From the NCBI GenBank assembly GCA_036274595.1, contig DASUFL010000065.1, positions 1 through 22,907 on the forward strand: a stretch of 22,907 nt of DNA. Direction: 5' to 3'. The notes below the pieces were generated by a model. The model saw nothing but the letters and a program-made list of their open reading frames with translations, ran no database searches and was not told the DNA's origin. The position numbers were made by a program, and so were the translations under genes. Of this stretch, positions 1 through 7,199 are shown piece by piece. The number at the start of each line of letters is the position of its first letter. Positions within the stretch are counted from its first letter, which is position 1. This DNA comes from WS-9 sp036274595 (GTDB lineage: Bacteria; Eisenbacteria; RBG-16-71-46; SZUA-252).

Positions 1-473
1 CCTCGCCCCCGGGGGCGGTGCCCCGCACGCTTTCTCTCGTGCCGGACCACCGCTTCATCGATCGAGTGGGAGCGCATGATCGATCCGTCCCGCTTCGACA
101 TCTCGACGAGACGGCGATAGTACTCGTGAAGCGTCCGCAGCTCGTCCTCCGAGAGATCCTCCACGCCGACCAGCCGGTTGCTCGCCCCCTCGATCGATGC
201 GATCAGCTCGTTCAGCTTGAGCGACGTCGCCCTCGCGTCCTTGTTCTGGGCGCGCTGGATGAGGAAGACCATGAGGAACGTGACGATCGTCGTGGTCGTG
301 TTGATGACGAGCTGCCAGGTGTCGGAGAAGTGGAAGACCGGCCCGAGGACCACCCACCCCACGATGAGGAGGAGCGCCATCGAGAACGCCATGGTGCCCC
401 CCGCCCACTCGGTCACGGTGCCCGAGAGGCGCTCGGCGAATTTGAAGCCGCTCCCGCTACGTTTTCGTTCCAT
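1..473 (-). CDS. Low-affinity iron permease-like membrane protein (C-terminus cut by window edge)
   Basis: The reading frame opens at ATG 473 and runs off the left edge without a stop, giving 157 visible residues. Two hydrophobic segments are clear, at about residues 24-47 (TMAFSMALLLIVGWVVLGPV) and 52-76 (WQLVINTTTTIVTFLMVFLI), followed by IQRAQNKD and a helical stretch LNELIASIEG. This two-helix pattern with INTTTTIVTFLMVFLIQ is the signature of the low-affinity iron permease family (Pfam PF04120). In yeast the family name reflects Fe(II) uptake; the bacterial role is not established. The protein is probably nearly complete here, since the family domain ends well before the edge. I see no good Shine-Dalgarno sequence before ATG 473. 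It is divergent from the gene at 717. Confidence 0.85.
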   Translation of the reverse strand, partial: MERKRSGSGFKFAERLSGTVTEWAGGTMAFSMALLLIVGWVVLGPVFHFSDTWQLVINTTTTIVTFLMVFLIQRAQNKDARATSLKLNELIASIEGASNRLVGVEDLSEDELRTLHEYYRRLVEMSKRDGSIMRSHSIDEAVVRHERKRAGHRPRGR

Positions 474-716
474 GACAGGGGTCGTCTGCAAGAACAGTGA
501 CAACGGCAACCATCCCTTGGGGGAGCGTCCCTTGCGGCGTCGCGGTCGTGCCGGCCGGACGGGCGGACCTCGGTCCCGGGAGTGTTTTGTAGAATTTTCC
601 AGATGGCGTGATGGGACCCCCTCGCCGCCCCGGAGGGGCCGACGCGTAAATCCTTCGGGCCCAAGCGCCCCGGCCGCCCCCCTCGGGGCTCGCCGCTCCA
701 TGGCACCGATCTGGCT
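474..716. other. Divergent intergenic region before the iron permease-like and NTT-HEAT genes
   Basis: This 243-bp gap separates two divergent genes. It is GC-rich with one A/T-richer patch near 586-605. A 6-bp inverted repeat, CCCCTC/GAGGGG, lies near 620-640 with no T-run. The only motif-like site is the weak sigma-54-type match at 701-716, listed separately. No RNA gene was recognised. Confidence 0.4.
701..716 (+). promoter_or_regulatory. Weak sigma-54-like -24/-12 match before the NTT-HEAT gene
   Basis: TGGCACCGATCTGGCT has GG at 702-703 and GC at 714-715, the 12-nt offset of sigma-54 promoters. The -24 half is good (TGGCAC) but the -12 half is TGGC rather than TTGC. If it is used, transcription would start near 727, downstream of ATG 717, and the gene would need a later start. 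It is weaker than the other sites in this window. Confidence 0.25.
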
Positions 717-3545
717 ATGTATCCCCAGGGCAGGGGTTTCCCGGCACTCCCACCACGAAGGGTCGCCTCGCTTCCCGCGGGGACGACACAGGAGCCCGCC
801 ATTCGAGTTCACCGCCTCGACGCCATCACCCGGCGGCTAGGTCTGGAGCCGCAGGAGCGGGGAGTTCTCCTGCTCATGTGCGCACTCATCACCGCGCTGC
901 TCACCGCCTACACGATCGCGAAGGTCCAGAGGGACGCGACCTTCATCGCGGAGTTCGGCGCCGGCGCGCTTCCGATCGCCTACGTGGCGGTCGCGATCGC
1001 CTCGGCCGCATTCGTCTGGTTGGAAGGCCTGTTCGCGACGCGGTTCTCCCGTCTCGCCGCGAACCGGATCAACCAGTATTCGGCGATCGCCATCAGCCTG
1101 CTCGCCATCCCCGCATTCGCGGCCGCGCCGCACTGGACCGCGGCCGCGTTCTACGTCTGGACCGGAAGTCAGGCCATGATGCTGCTGCCTCACTTCTGGG
1201 TCCTGGCGCTGGACGTGTGGGATTCACGGCGCGCGCGGCGGGTCTTCCCGCTCCTGAGCGGATTCGGACTCGTCGGGGGGCTCTTGGGCGGCGCGTTCGC
1301 GGGCTGGGTGGCGCCGATCCTGGGACGCGCCGCCCTCGAATGGGCTCTCGCCCTCCTTCTCGTGGTCTCCTTCCTGCTCACGCGGGTCGTGGAGCGCCAC
1401 CGCGAGGAGCGCGCGACGAGCGCCCCCGCGGCCGTTCTCGCGGGCTCGCGCTGGAAGATCATCCGGCGCTCCAACTACCTCCAGTACCTCGCGGCGGCGC
1501 TCGCGCTCTCGGTGATCGTGTCGACGCTGGTCGACTTCCAGTTCAAGTTCTTCATTCAGGACATCTATCCGGACACCGAGACGCTGGCGCGGTTCTTGGG
1601 CAGGTTCTATCTCGTCCTGAATCTTCTCGCACTCGTCTTCCAGTTCGGCGCCGTGGGCTGGCTCCTCACGCGCATCGGACTCGTCGCCTCGACCGGACTG
1701 CAGCCGGCCCTCGTGATGATCTTCTCGTGGTGGGTGGCCCTGAGCACAGGGTGGTGGGCGGTCATCGCGTTGCGGTGGGTCCAGGGGGTCGTGCTTCAGG
1801 GAATCGGGAAATCCTCGGCGGAGATCTACTACATGGCCGTGCGTCCGGACGAGCGGCGCCGGATCAAGCCGGCGATCGACACGCTGGTCGAGCGATGGTC
1901 GGACGCGGCCGTCGGGGTGTTCCTGATCATCGTCATGCGCGTGGCCGGAGCGGCCCTGACTGCGATCGCGATCGCCACGATCGTGATCGCCGCGGGGTGG
2001 CTCTTCGTCATCTACCGCCTCAACCGCCAGTACGCGCGCGCGTTCGAGCAGGCGCTGAGCAGCCGCTGGCTCGACGCGGAGGGAGCCGCGGAGTCGATGC
2101 GAGTCCCCGGAGCGCGGCGGGCGCTCGAGGCCGCGCTCCGCTCGCCCGACGAGCCGCGCGCGCTCCTCGCGCTCGATCTGGCGCGCTACATCCGCCACCC
2201 CAGGATCGCGAAGGCGGTTCTCGACAATCTGGACCGCCCTTCCCCCGCCGTGCGGGCCTCGACGATCCGCGCCATGGAGTCCCTGCGCCTGCGGGACGAC
2301 CGCAATCGCGTGCGGGAGATGCTCGCCGATACGAACGACCTGGTGTGCAGCGCCGCGGTCAGCTATGAGCTGGCGATGAGCACCCGCCAGGTCGAGTACG
2401 CGCGCTCGCTGCTCGAGGGGAACGACCCCCGGCTGCGAGCGTTCACGCTCGACGCCCTGCTCGACCGCCCGAGCGAGGCCCCCGGCGCCGTCACCACGGC
2501 GTGGGTCGACCGGCTCACGAAGTCCGAGAATGCCGACGATCGCGTGCTCGCGGCCCGCGCCCTCGGCACCTTCACGTCCTCCGCGCGCGTGCCTCGGCTC
2601 CTCGAACTCTTGAGGCAGCCTTCGGTCGAGATCCGCCGTGCCGCGCTCCAATCGGCCACGCGACGGCCGAGCCCACAGCTCCTGGACACGCTCGTGCCGC
2701 TCCTCATGGATCCGGAGCTGAGCTACGACGCGCGGCTCGCGGTCGCGGCGCTTCGGAACGCGGCCATACCCGCCCTCCAGCCCTACCTCACGGGCGTGCG
2801 CGGGATCCGTCCGCAAGCCCGGGCGGCGCGCACGCTGGCCCAGATCGCCACGCCGGCCGCGCTCCGCGCCCTCCTCGGGCTCGTGCGGAGCAGCGACCGA
2901 GCGCTCCGCCAGCTCGGGCTCGAGAGCGCGAGCCGCATTCGCGTCACGGTCGGGCGGCCGGTGATGTCCCGCTCGCGCGTGCACAAGCTCTTCCTCCGGG
3001 AGCTCCGCGAATACCGCCAGTGGATCGTGCCGTCCCACGCGATGGCCCAGCACAACGCGCCGGAGGTGCGGCTCTTGGGGGAGAGCTTCCGCGAGTACGC
3101 GGACATGGCCCTCGAGCGGGGTTTCCGCGCGCTCTCCTGCTGGTACGATCCGAAGCCGATCTCCGGAGCGTTCGAGCGGCTCAAGACGCGCGAGACGGTG
3201 GACGATGCGCCGGCGCTCGAGTACTTGAGCCACGTGCTGCCCCGGTCCATCTTCCGCCATGTGGAAACTCAGTTCGAGACCCTGACCGCTCCCTCCGAGG
3301 ACTCTGCGGGCGACGTGAGTCGGGGGCTCGCCGGATGGGTCGCGAGCGCGTGGCGGTCGGGCGACGCCTGGCTCCGCGCGTGCGCGGTGCGCGCGTCCCG
3401 CTGGGCCACCGATCTCGAGCCCGGCCTGTTCGACGCGCCGGAGCCCGATTCGAGCTCCATCGTGCGGGCGGAGCTCAAGGCAGTTCGGTCCGCATCGGAG
3501 GAGGCGCCGTCGTGGATCCTGACGCCGCGGCCCGTCTCCCCCTAG
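717..3545 (+). CDS. NTT (ATP/ADP translocase)-like membrane protein fused to HEAT repeats
   Basis: The 942-aa protein has two parts. Residues about 50-440 hold roughly 10-12 hydrophobic helices of an MFS-like fold. The first helix is followed by KVQRDATFIAEFGAGALPIAY, which resembles the K-x-x-R-(D/E) segment of nucleotide transporters (NTT, PF03219 clan). Residues about 460-760 are soluble Ala/Leu/Arg-rich helical repeats of HEAT type (for example SPAVRASTIRAMESLRLRDD and SVEIRRAALQSATRRPS). A further soluble helical tail runs to the end. Nucleotide exchange is the family's known activity, but substrate-binding residues cannot be confirmed by eye, so the substrate is open. The start is uncertain: ATG 717 has no Shine-Dalgarno sequence, ATT 801 follows CAGGAG, and ATG 876 would begin just inside helix 1. 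The next gene starts 10 bases after the stop, so the two are very likely co-transcribed. Confidence 0.8.
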   Translation: MYPQGRGFPALPPRRVASLPAGTTQEPAIRVHRLDAITRRLGLEPQERGVLLLMCALITALLTAYTIAKVQRDATFIAEFGAGALPIAYVAVAIASAAFVWLEGLFATRFSRLAANRINQYSAIAISLLAIPAFAAAPHWTAAAFYVWTGSQAMMLLPHFWVLALDVWDSRRARRVFPLLSGFGLVGGLLGGAFAGWVAPILGRAALEWALALLLVVSFLLTRVVERHREERATSAPAAVLAGSRWKIIRRSNYLQYLAAALALSVIVSTLVDFQFKFFIQDIYPDTETLARFLGRFYLVLNLLALVFQFGAVGWLLTRIGLVASTGLQPALVMIFSWWVALSTGWWAVIALRWVQGVVLQGIGKSSAEIYYMAVRPDERRRIKPAIDTLVERWSDAAVGVFLIIVMRVAGAALTAIAIATIVIAAGWLFVIYRLNRQYARAFEQALSSRWLDAEGAAESMRVPGARRALEAALRSPDEPRALLALDLARYIRHPRIAKAVLDNLDRPSPAVRASTIRAMESLRLRDDRNRVREMLADTNDLVCSAAVSYELAMSTRQVEYARSLLEGNDPRLRAFTLDALLDRPSEAPGAVTTAWVDRLTKSENADDRVLAARALGTFTSSARVPRLLELLRQPSVEIRRAALQSATRRPSPQLLDTLVPLLMDPELSYDARLAVAALRNAAIPALQPYLTGVRGIRPQARAARTLAQIATPAALRALLGLVRSSDRALRQLGLESASRIRVTVGRPVMSRSRVHKLFLRELREYRQWIVPSHAMAQHNAPEVRLLGESFREYADMALERGFRALSCWYDPKPISGAFERLKTRETVDDAPALEYLSHVLPRSIFRHVETQFETLTAPSEDSAGDVSRGLAGWVASAWRSGDAWLRACAVRASRWATDLEPGLFDAPEPDSSSIVRAELKAVRSASEEAPSWILTPRPVSP

Positions 3546-3555
3546 AGAGGACGGC

Positions 3556-4233
3556 ATGCTGACACCAGTCGAGCGCGTTCTGATCTTGAAGGGAGTCGAC
3601 CTCCTCAAGGACGTGGGGCCGCGTCATCTCCTCGGTCTCGCGAACGTCGCGCGCGAGGTGGAGATCTTCGACGGGGACGCGATCTACGAGGAGAAGGACG
3701 CGGCCGACGCTCTCTACATCGTGGTCGAGGGGCGTGTGCGTCTCTCCGCGGACGGCCGGACCATGTCGGAAGTGGGACCGGGCGAGGCGTTCGGGACCTG
3801 GTCCCTCGTGGACGACTCGGCGCGCGGGCACCAGGCGATGTGCGCCGAATCGGGGCGCGTCCTGGCGCTCAACCGCGAAGACTTCTACGACCTGGCTGCC
3901 GCCGATCTGACCCTCTTGACCGAGCTCGTTCGGGTGCTGGCGAAGCGTCTTCGCGCGCTCACGGCCGAGCGTCCGCAGGAAGAGCAGCGCGTCGAAGGAG
4001 AAGGGATCGAGAAGCCCGAGGCGCTCGTCCAGGAGGACGAGGCCGCGCAGACTCCCGAAGGGGTGCCTGCTACCGCTGGATCGGCGCTGGCCGCGGCGGC
4101 GCTGGGCAAGCCGTTGCCGACCCCGGCCGAGCCTGTAGCCGCCCCGGTCGCGCCCGACCCGTCCGTCGCGCCGGGAGGCGTCCCGCTCCCCAAGCCGATC
4201 GTGCCACCGGCCGAGGAGAAGCCGCTTCCCTGA
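3556..4233 (+). CDS. Cyclic-nucleotide-binding-domain protein with Pro/Ala-rich tail
   Basis: Residues about 5-135 form a cNMP-binding beta-barrel domain (PF00027 type). The N-terminal helix is followed by a barrel including ALYIVVEGRVRLS and then GEAFGTWSLVDDSARGHQA. In cNMP-binding members the phosphate-binding cassette reads F-G-E-x-x-L-L...R-x-A. Here the Glu is replaced by Thr (FGTWSL) and the Arg is shifted, so binding of cAMP or cGMP is doubtful. There is no helix-turn-helix, so it is not a CRP-type regulator. Residues about 140-225 are acidic, then low-complexity Pro/Ala/Val, probably disordered. ATG 3556 is preceded by GAGAGGACGGC. It lies 10 bases behind the NTT-HEAT gene and most likely partners it; fusions of NTT, HEAT and cNMP-type domains are known in this superfamily. 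It ends 13 bases from the convergent NTT gene. Confidence 0.85.
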   Translation: MLTPVERVLILKGVDLLKDVGPRHLLGLANVAREVEIFDGDAIYEEKDAADALYIVVEGRVRLSADGRTMSEVGPGEAFGTWSLVDDSARGHQAMCAESGRVLALNREDFYDLAAADLTLLTELVRVLAKRLRALTAERPQEEQRVEGEGIEKPEALVQEDEAAQTPEGVPATAGSALAAAALGKPLPTPAEPVAAPVAPDPSVAPGGVPLPKPIVPPAEEKPLP

Positions 4234-4246
4234 GACGGTCGGCCGC

Positions 4247-5620
4247 CTAGTTCGTGTGCGCGAGCGACTGGAAGCGCTTCCCCAGCACGAACGCGATGAT
4301 GAGCCAGATCGCGACGAGCGCGACCGCGGTGAGAGCGAACTGCCGCGGACCGAACGCGAGCCACGTGGTTCCCGCGAAGACGAGCCCCGCCGACGCGAGG
4401 TCGCCGAGACGCACGAAGAAGGTGTCGTTCGCCTGCTTGGCCTTGTACTTGGCCTCGCGGCTCGTCGGCAGGTAGAGCGCGTTCCTGGTGGTGTTCTGGA
4501 CCGAGTAGTCGAGCGAGTTCTCGGCGATCTTCGCGCCACGGATGAAGGCGACGATCGGAATGAACGCCATCGCGAGATAGCCGAACAGCGCCACGAACGG
4601 GAGCACCATCAAGCCGGTGCGCACTCCAAGGTACTTGAGGATGCGCGACACGACGAAGGCCTGGAGGAGCGCCGAGATGATATTCACCCAGGTGAAGTAG
4701 TTCCCGTAGAACTCCCCGATGATCTTCTTCTCGTCCAGGCCGCCGGCCGCCCCGCCCGCGTGGGCCGTGACGCTCGCGACCACGGTCTTCCCCAGGATGT
4801 ACTCGCCCGTCGTGTTCACGAGGTTGCTCAGGAGCATGAGCGCGGCGATGAGGAGGAGGTATCGGTCGGCGAAGACGAGCGCGAAGCCGGAGCGCCCCTT
4901 GACCCTCGAGTCTCCGGAGGCCTCGGCGCGGTCTCCCTCGGTATCCCCCTCGCCCTCCTTGACCGACTTCTCGCGCACGTTCACGACGTTGGTGATCAGC
5001 ATGCAGACGCCCAGGAGCACCGCGGCCGCGATCAGGAAGGGATAGGGGCCGTACTGCGCCACGAGGTGTCCGGTGAAGAAGGAGCCCGCGATCGCGCCGA
5101 GCGACGCCCCGAAGCCCACGATGGCGAAGAGCCGCTTCCCCTGGTCCACGGTGTAGACGTCGTTCGCGAAGGCCCAGAGCTGCGCGATGACCATCAGGTT
5201 GAAGATTCCGACCCAGATGAAGAAGGGAACCCCGATGGGAACGCCCGCTTGGTTCAGGAAGAAGAACGCGACGAGGCAGAGGATGAAGAACGCCGTGACC
5301 CCGTTGATGAGGGGCACGCGCGAGACCCGCGACGCGAGCGCGCTGTAGACCGGCACCAGGATGATCAGGAGCCCCGCGATCGCGGCGGCGGAGTAGCTCT
5401 TCACCTCGGCCCCGCCCTGCACCGTGAGGATGAGCGGCTCCCGGATCGTCTTCAGAAGGTAGTACGCGGCGAGCAGGAGGAAGATATTCAGCATGAGGAG
5501 AAGCGCGGTGACTCCTTCTCCCGCGCGCACGTCGGCGAACAGGCTCAGCGTGCGGTCGAGCACGCCTCGAGGCGGCTCGACGGGGCGGGCATTGGAAACG
5601 GCATCGGCTCGAGTGCTCAT
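4247..5620 (-). CDS. NTT (ATP/ADP translocase)-like MFS-fold transporter
   Basis: This is a 457-aa polytopic inner-membrane protein with about 12 hydrophobic helices. After the first helix it carries AAYYLLKTIREPLILTVQG, the K-x-x-R-E-P segment characteristic of NTT-type nucleotide transporters and their free-living bacterial homologues. A charged cytoplasmic loop (VREKSVKEGEGDTEGDRAEA) lies between the N- and C-terminal halves, near residue 225. A second conserved-looking stretch is DYSVQNTTRNALYLPTSREA near residue 385, with a K-rich continuation. The chosen ATG at 5620 has GAGGGG ten bases upstream; a longer reading frame upstream lacks any hydrophobic signal. It is last in the minus-strand operon, 31 bases after the metallophosphoesterase gene. 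It is related in fold to the NTT-HEAT protein but has no HEAT repeats. The substrate may be nucleotides or another anion and is not decided by the sequence. Confidence 0.82.
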   Translation of the reverse strand: MSTRADAVSNARPVEPPRGVLDRTLSLFADVRAGEGVTALLLMLNIFLLLAAYYLLKTIREPLILTVQGGAEVKSYSAAAIAGLLIILVPVYSALASRVSRVPLINGVTAFFILCLVAFFFLNQAGVPIGVPFFIWVGIFNLMVIAQLWAFANDVYTVDQGKRLFAIVGFGASLGAIAGSFFTGHLVAQYGPYPFLIAAAVLLGVCMLITNVVNVREKSVKEGEGDTEGDRAEASGDSRVKGRSGFALVFADRYLLLIAALMLLSNLVNTTGEYILGKTVVASVTAHAGGAAGGLDEKKIIGEFYGNYFTWVNIISALLQAFVVSRILKYLGVRTGLMVLPFVALFGYLAMAFIPIVAFIRGAKIAENSLDYSVQNTTRNALYLPTSREAKYKAKQANDTFFVRLGDLASAGLVFAGTTWLAFGPRQFALTAVALVAIWLIIAFVLGKRFQSLAHTN

Positions 5621-5651
5621 GACATCCCCCCTCGATGGCGACCGGCCCACG

Positions 5652-7199
5652 TCACTTCGTGGCGGCCGGCGGACTCGACTCGATCCGCTTGCTGGCGGCG
5701 GACGTGGAGTCGTTGGATGCGGGCCCGGGCTTCTTCGGATCCTCGGACTGCGGCCCCGACTTCCCCTGGGGCACCACCATCTTCTGCTGGTCGACCTCCG
5801 GCACGCCAAAGCGCTCGAGGTCGATGGTCACCCGATCGGCCAGGCGCACCTTGCCCCCCTTCTCGACCGCGTAGGTGTAGAACTCCCCGCCCCCGAACCA
5901 GAGTCGCATGTGGATGAAGTGGTAGAAGCGCCCCGTGTAGACGTTCTCCGGCTTCACCACCGATCCGGCCACATGGTACTCGGAGTACAGGGCGGCGCAC
6001 TGCGCCGGCCCGGGAATGTCGTGGAGCGGCGAGCCCCCCCCTCCCGTGACGAGATTGATGAGCACGGCGTCCGGCCACGTGAAGATCGCGCGCTGGTAGG
6101 CGTGCTCGTGTCCGCTCGCGATGATCCCGATCCTGGCCTCGTAGAGCGCACGCACCATGCGTTCCCGTCGATCCCTCAGCATGGCGTCGTTCTGCCACTC
6201 GGTGCGATGGTATCCCGCCGAGAACGGCGGGTTGTGCAGGAACACGAAGGCGGGACCCTGATGCTCCTTGAGCCGCGCCACCATCCAGTCGATCTGCTCT
6301 TCGCAGTACTTCATCTCGACCTCCCGCGAATAGAAGTCCGCGGGATCGGTCATGGGATTCGAGTCGAGCGCGATGAACCGGACCCAGCCGTCCGCCGAGT
6401 CGAAGCAGTAGTAGAGCCGGTCGCCGCTGATCGGAAGGCCGGTCCCCGCCCACCAGTTGGCGAGTCCGTCTTCGGTGTCCGTGCGCTCGTGATTCCCGGC
6501 GACCGCGAGATAGGGCGTGCGGCTCGACAGCGGCCGGATGAGCCCGAGAAAGCGCTCCCAGTGGGCCGGACGCCGCCCGTCCTTGACGAGATCCCCCGTG
6601 TTGATCACCGCGGTGACGGTTTCCCCGCGGCGCTCCAGAGTGTCCACCTTCGCGATCATGGCTTTGTTGACGTCCTTCTCCGCGCCGTAGGTCGGCATGT
6701 GGCGGATCGCCGGCACCAGATCGCGTACGAGGCCCGCGTCCGGGATCATTCCCTTCACGAGGATCACCGGAATCGCCAAGAGCCCGCGGGCGATCTTGAG
6801 GGGGTTGAGCGAGACCATTTGCTTGAGGTGTTTGTACTCGGGGCGAAGGTCGGCTGTGCGGTACGCGGGGCGGTTGTCGCCGCAGAGGATGATGTTGAGC
6901 GTGTCGGCCGTGAATCCGCGGTTCAGCCTACCCAGGTAGCGCCGGGTCGAATCGCCCGTCTGCGGCACGAAGCCGATCAGGCTGTCGGTCCCGAAGAGCG
7001 CGCGCATGGGGGGCTGCGGCACGGGCGAGCCCGGTCCCGGCGGAATGTGCGCGGTCGGCTGTTCGACGTACTGAAGGCGCCCGGTCCTCGCGCACCCCCC
7101 AGGAAGGAGAAGGAGGAGCGCCAGGATGACGGCGGGCGCGCCAAGGCGGGCGCGAATACGATCCGCGCCTCCCGGCGACCGACGGTCCGCCGGGATCAT
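5652..7199 (-). CDS. Lipoprotein metallophosphoesterase (calcineurin-like / purple-acid-phosphatase-like)
   Basis: The 515-aa protein starts with a basic region, a Leu-rich core and PGGC, giving a likely lipidated Cys36. The dimetal phosphoesterase motifs appear in order: C-GDNR (Asp108), TGDLVKDG (Asp203), AGNHE (Asn236, His237), LHNPPF (His322) and GHEHAYQR (His364, His366). These match PF00149, except that motif I is D-N-R instead of the usual D-x-H, as in purple-acid-phosphatase-type enzymes. The likely reaction is hydrolysis of a phosphomonoester or diester in the periplasm or at the outer membrane; the substrate is unknown. Residues about 470-515 are a low-complexity Pro/Ser/Lys tail. 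Its ATG overlaps the stop of the upstream gene in an ATGA junction, which suggests translational coupling to the kinase-like protein. Confidence 0.88.
   Translation of the reverse strand: MIPADRRSPGGADRIRARLGAPAVILALLLLLPGGCARTGRLQYVEQPTAHIPPGPGSPVPQPPMRALFGTDSLIGFVPQTGDSTRRYLGRLNRGFTADTLNIILCGDNRPAYRTADLRPEYKHLKQMVSLNPLKIARGLLAIPVILVKGMIPDAGLVRDLVPAIRHMPTYGAEKDVNKAMIAKVDTLERRGETVTAVINTGDLVKDGRRPAHWERFLGLIRPLSSRTPYLAVAGNHERTDTEDGLANWWAGTGLPISGDRLYYCFDSADGWVRFIALDSNPMTDPADFYSREVEMKYCEEQIDWMVARLKEHQGPAFVFLHNPPFSAGYHRTEWQNDAMLRDRRERMVRALYEARIGIIASGHEHAYQRAIFTWPDAVLINLVTGGGGSPLHDIPGPAQCAALYSEYHVAGSVVKPENVYTGRFYHFIHMRLWFGGGEFYTYAVEKGGKVRLADRVTIDLERFGVPEVDQQKMVVPQGKSGPQSEDPKKPGPASNDSTSAASKRIESSPPAATK

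Noticed and set aside
1224..3608. 794-codon open frame on the minus strand across the NTT-HEAT gene
   Set aside because: Arg/Glu/Gly/His-rich translation with no domain or hydrophobic pattern; a high-GC antisense shadow of a well-supported membrane protein.
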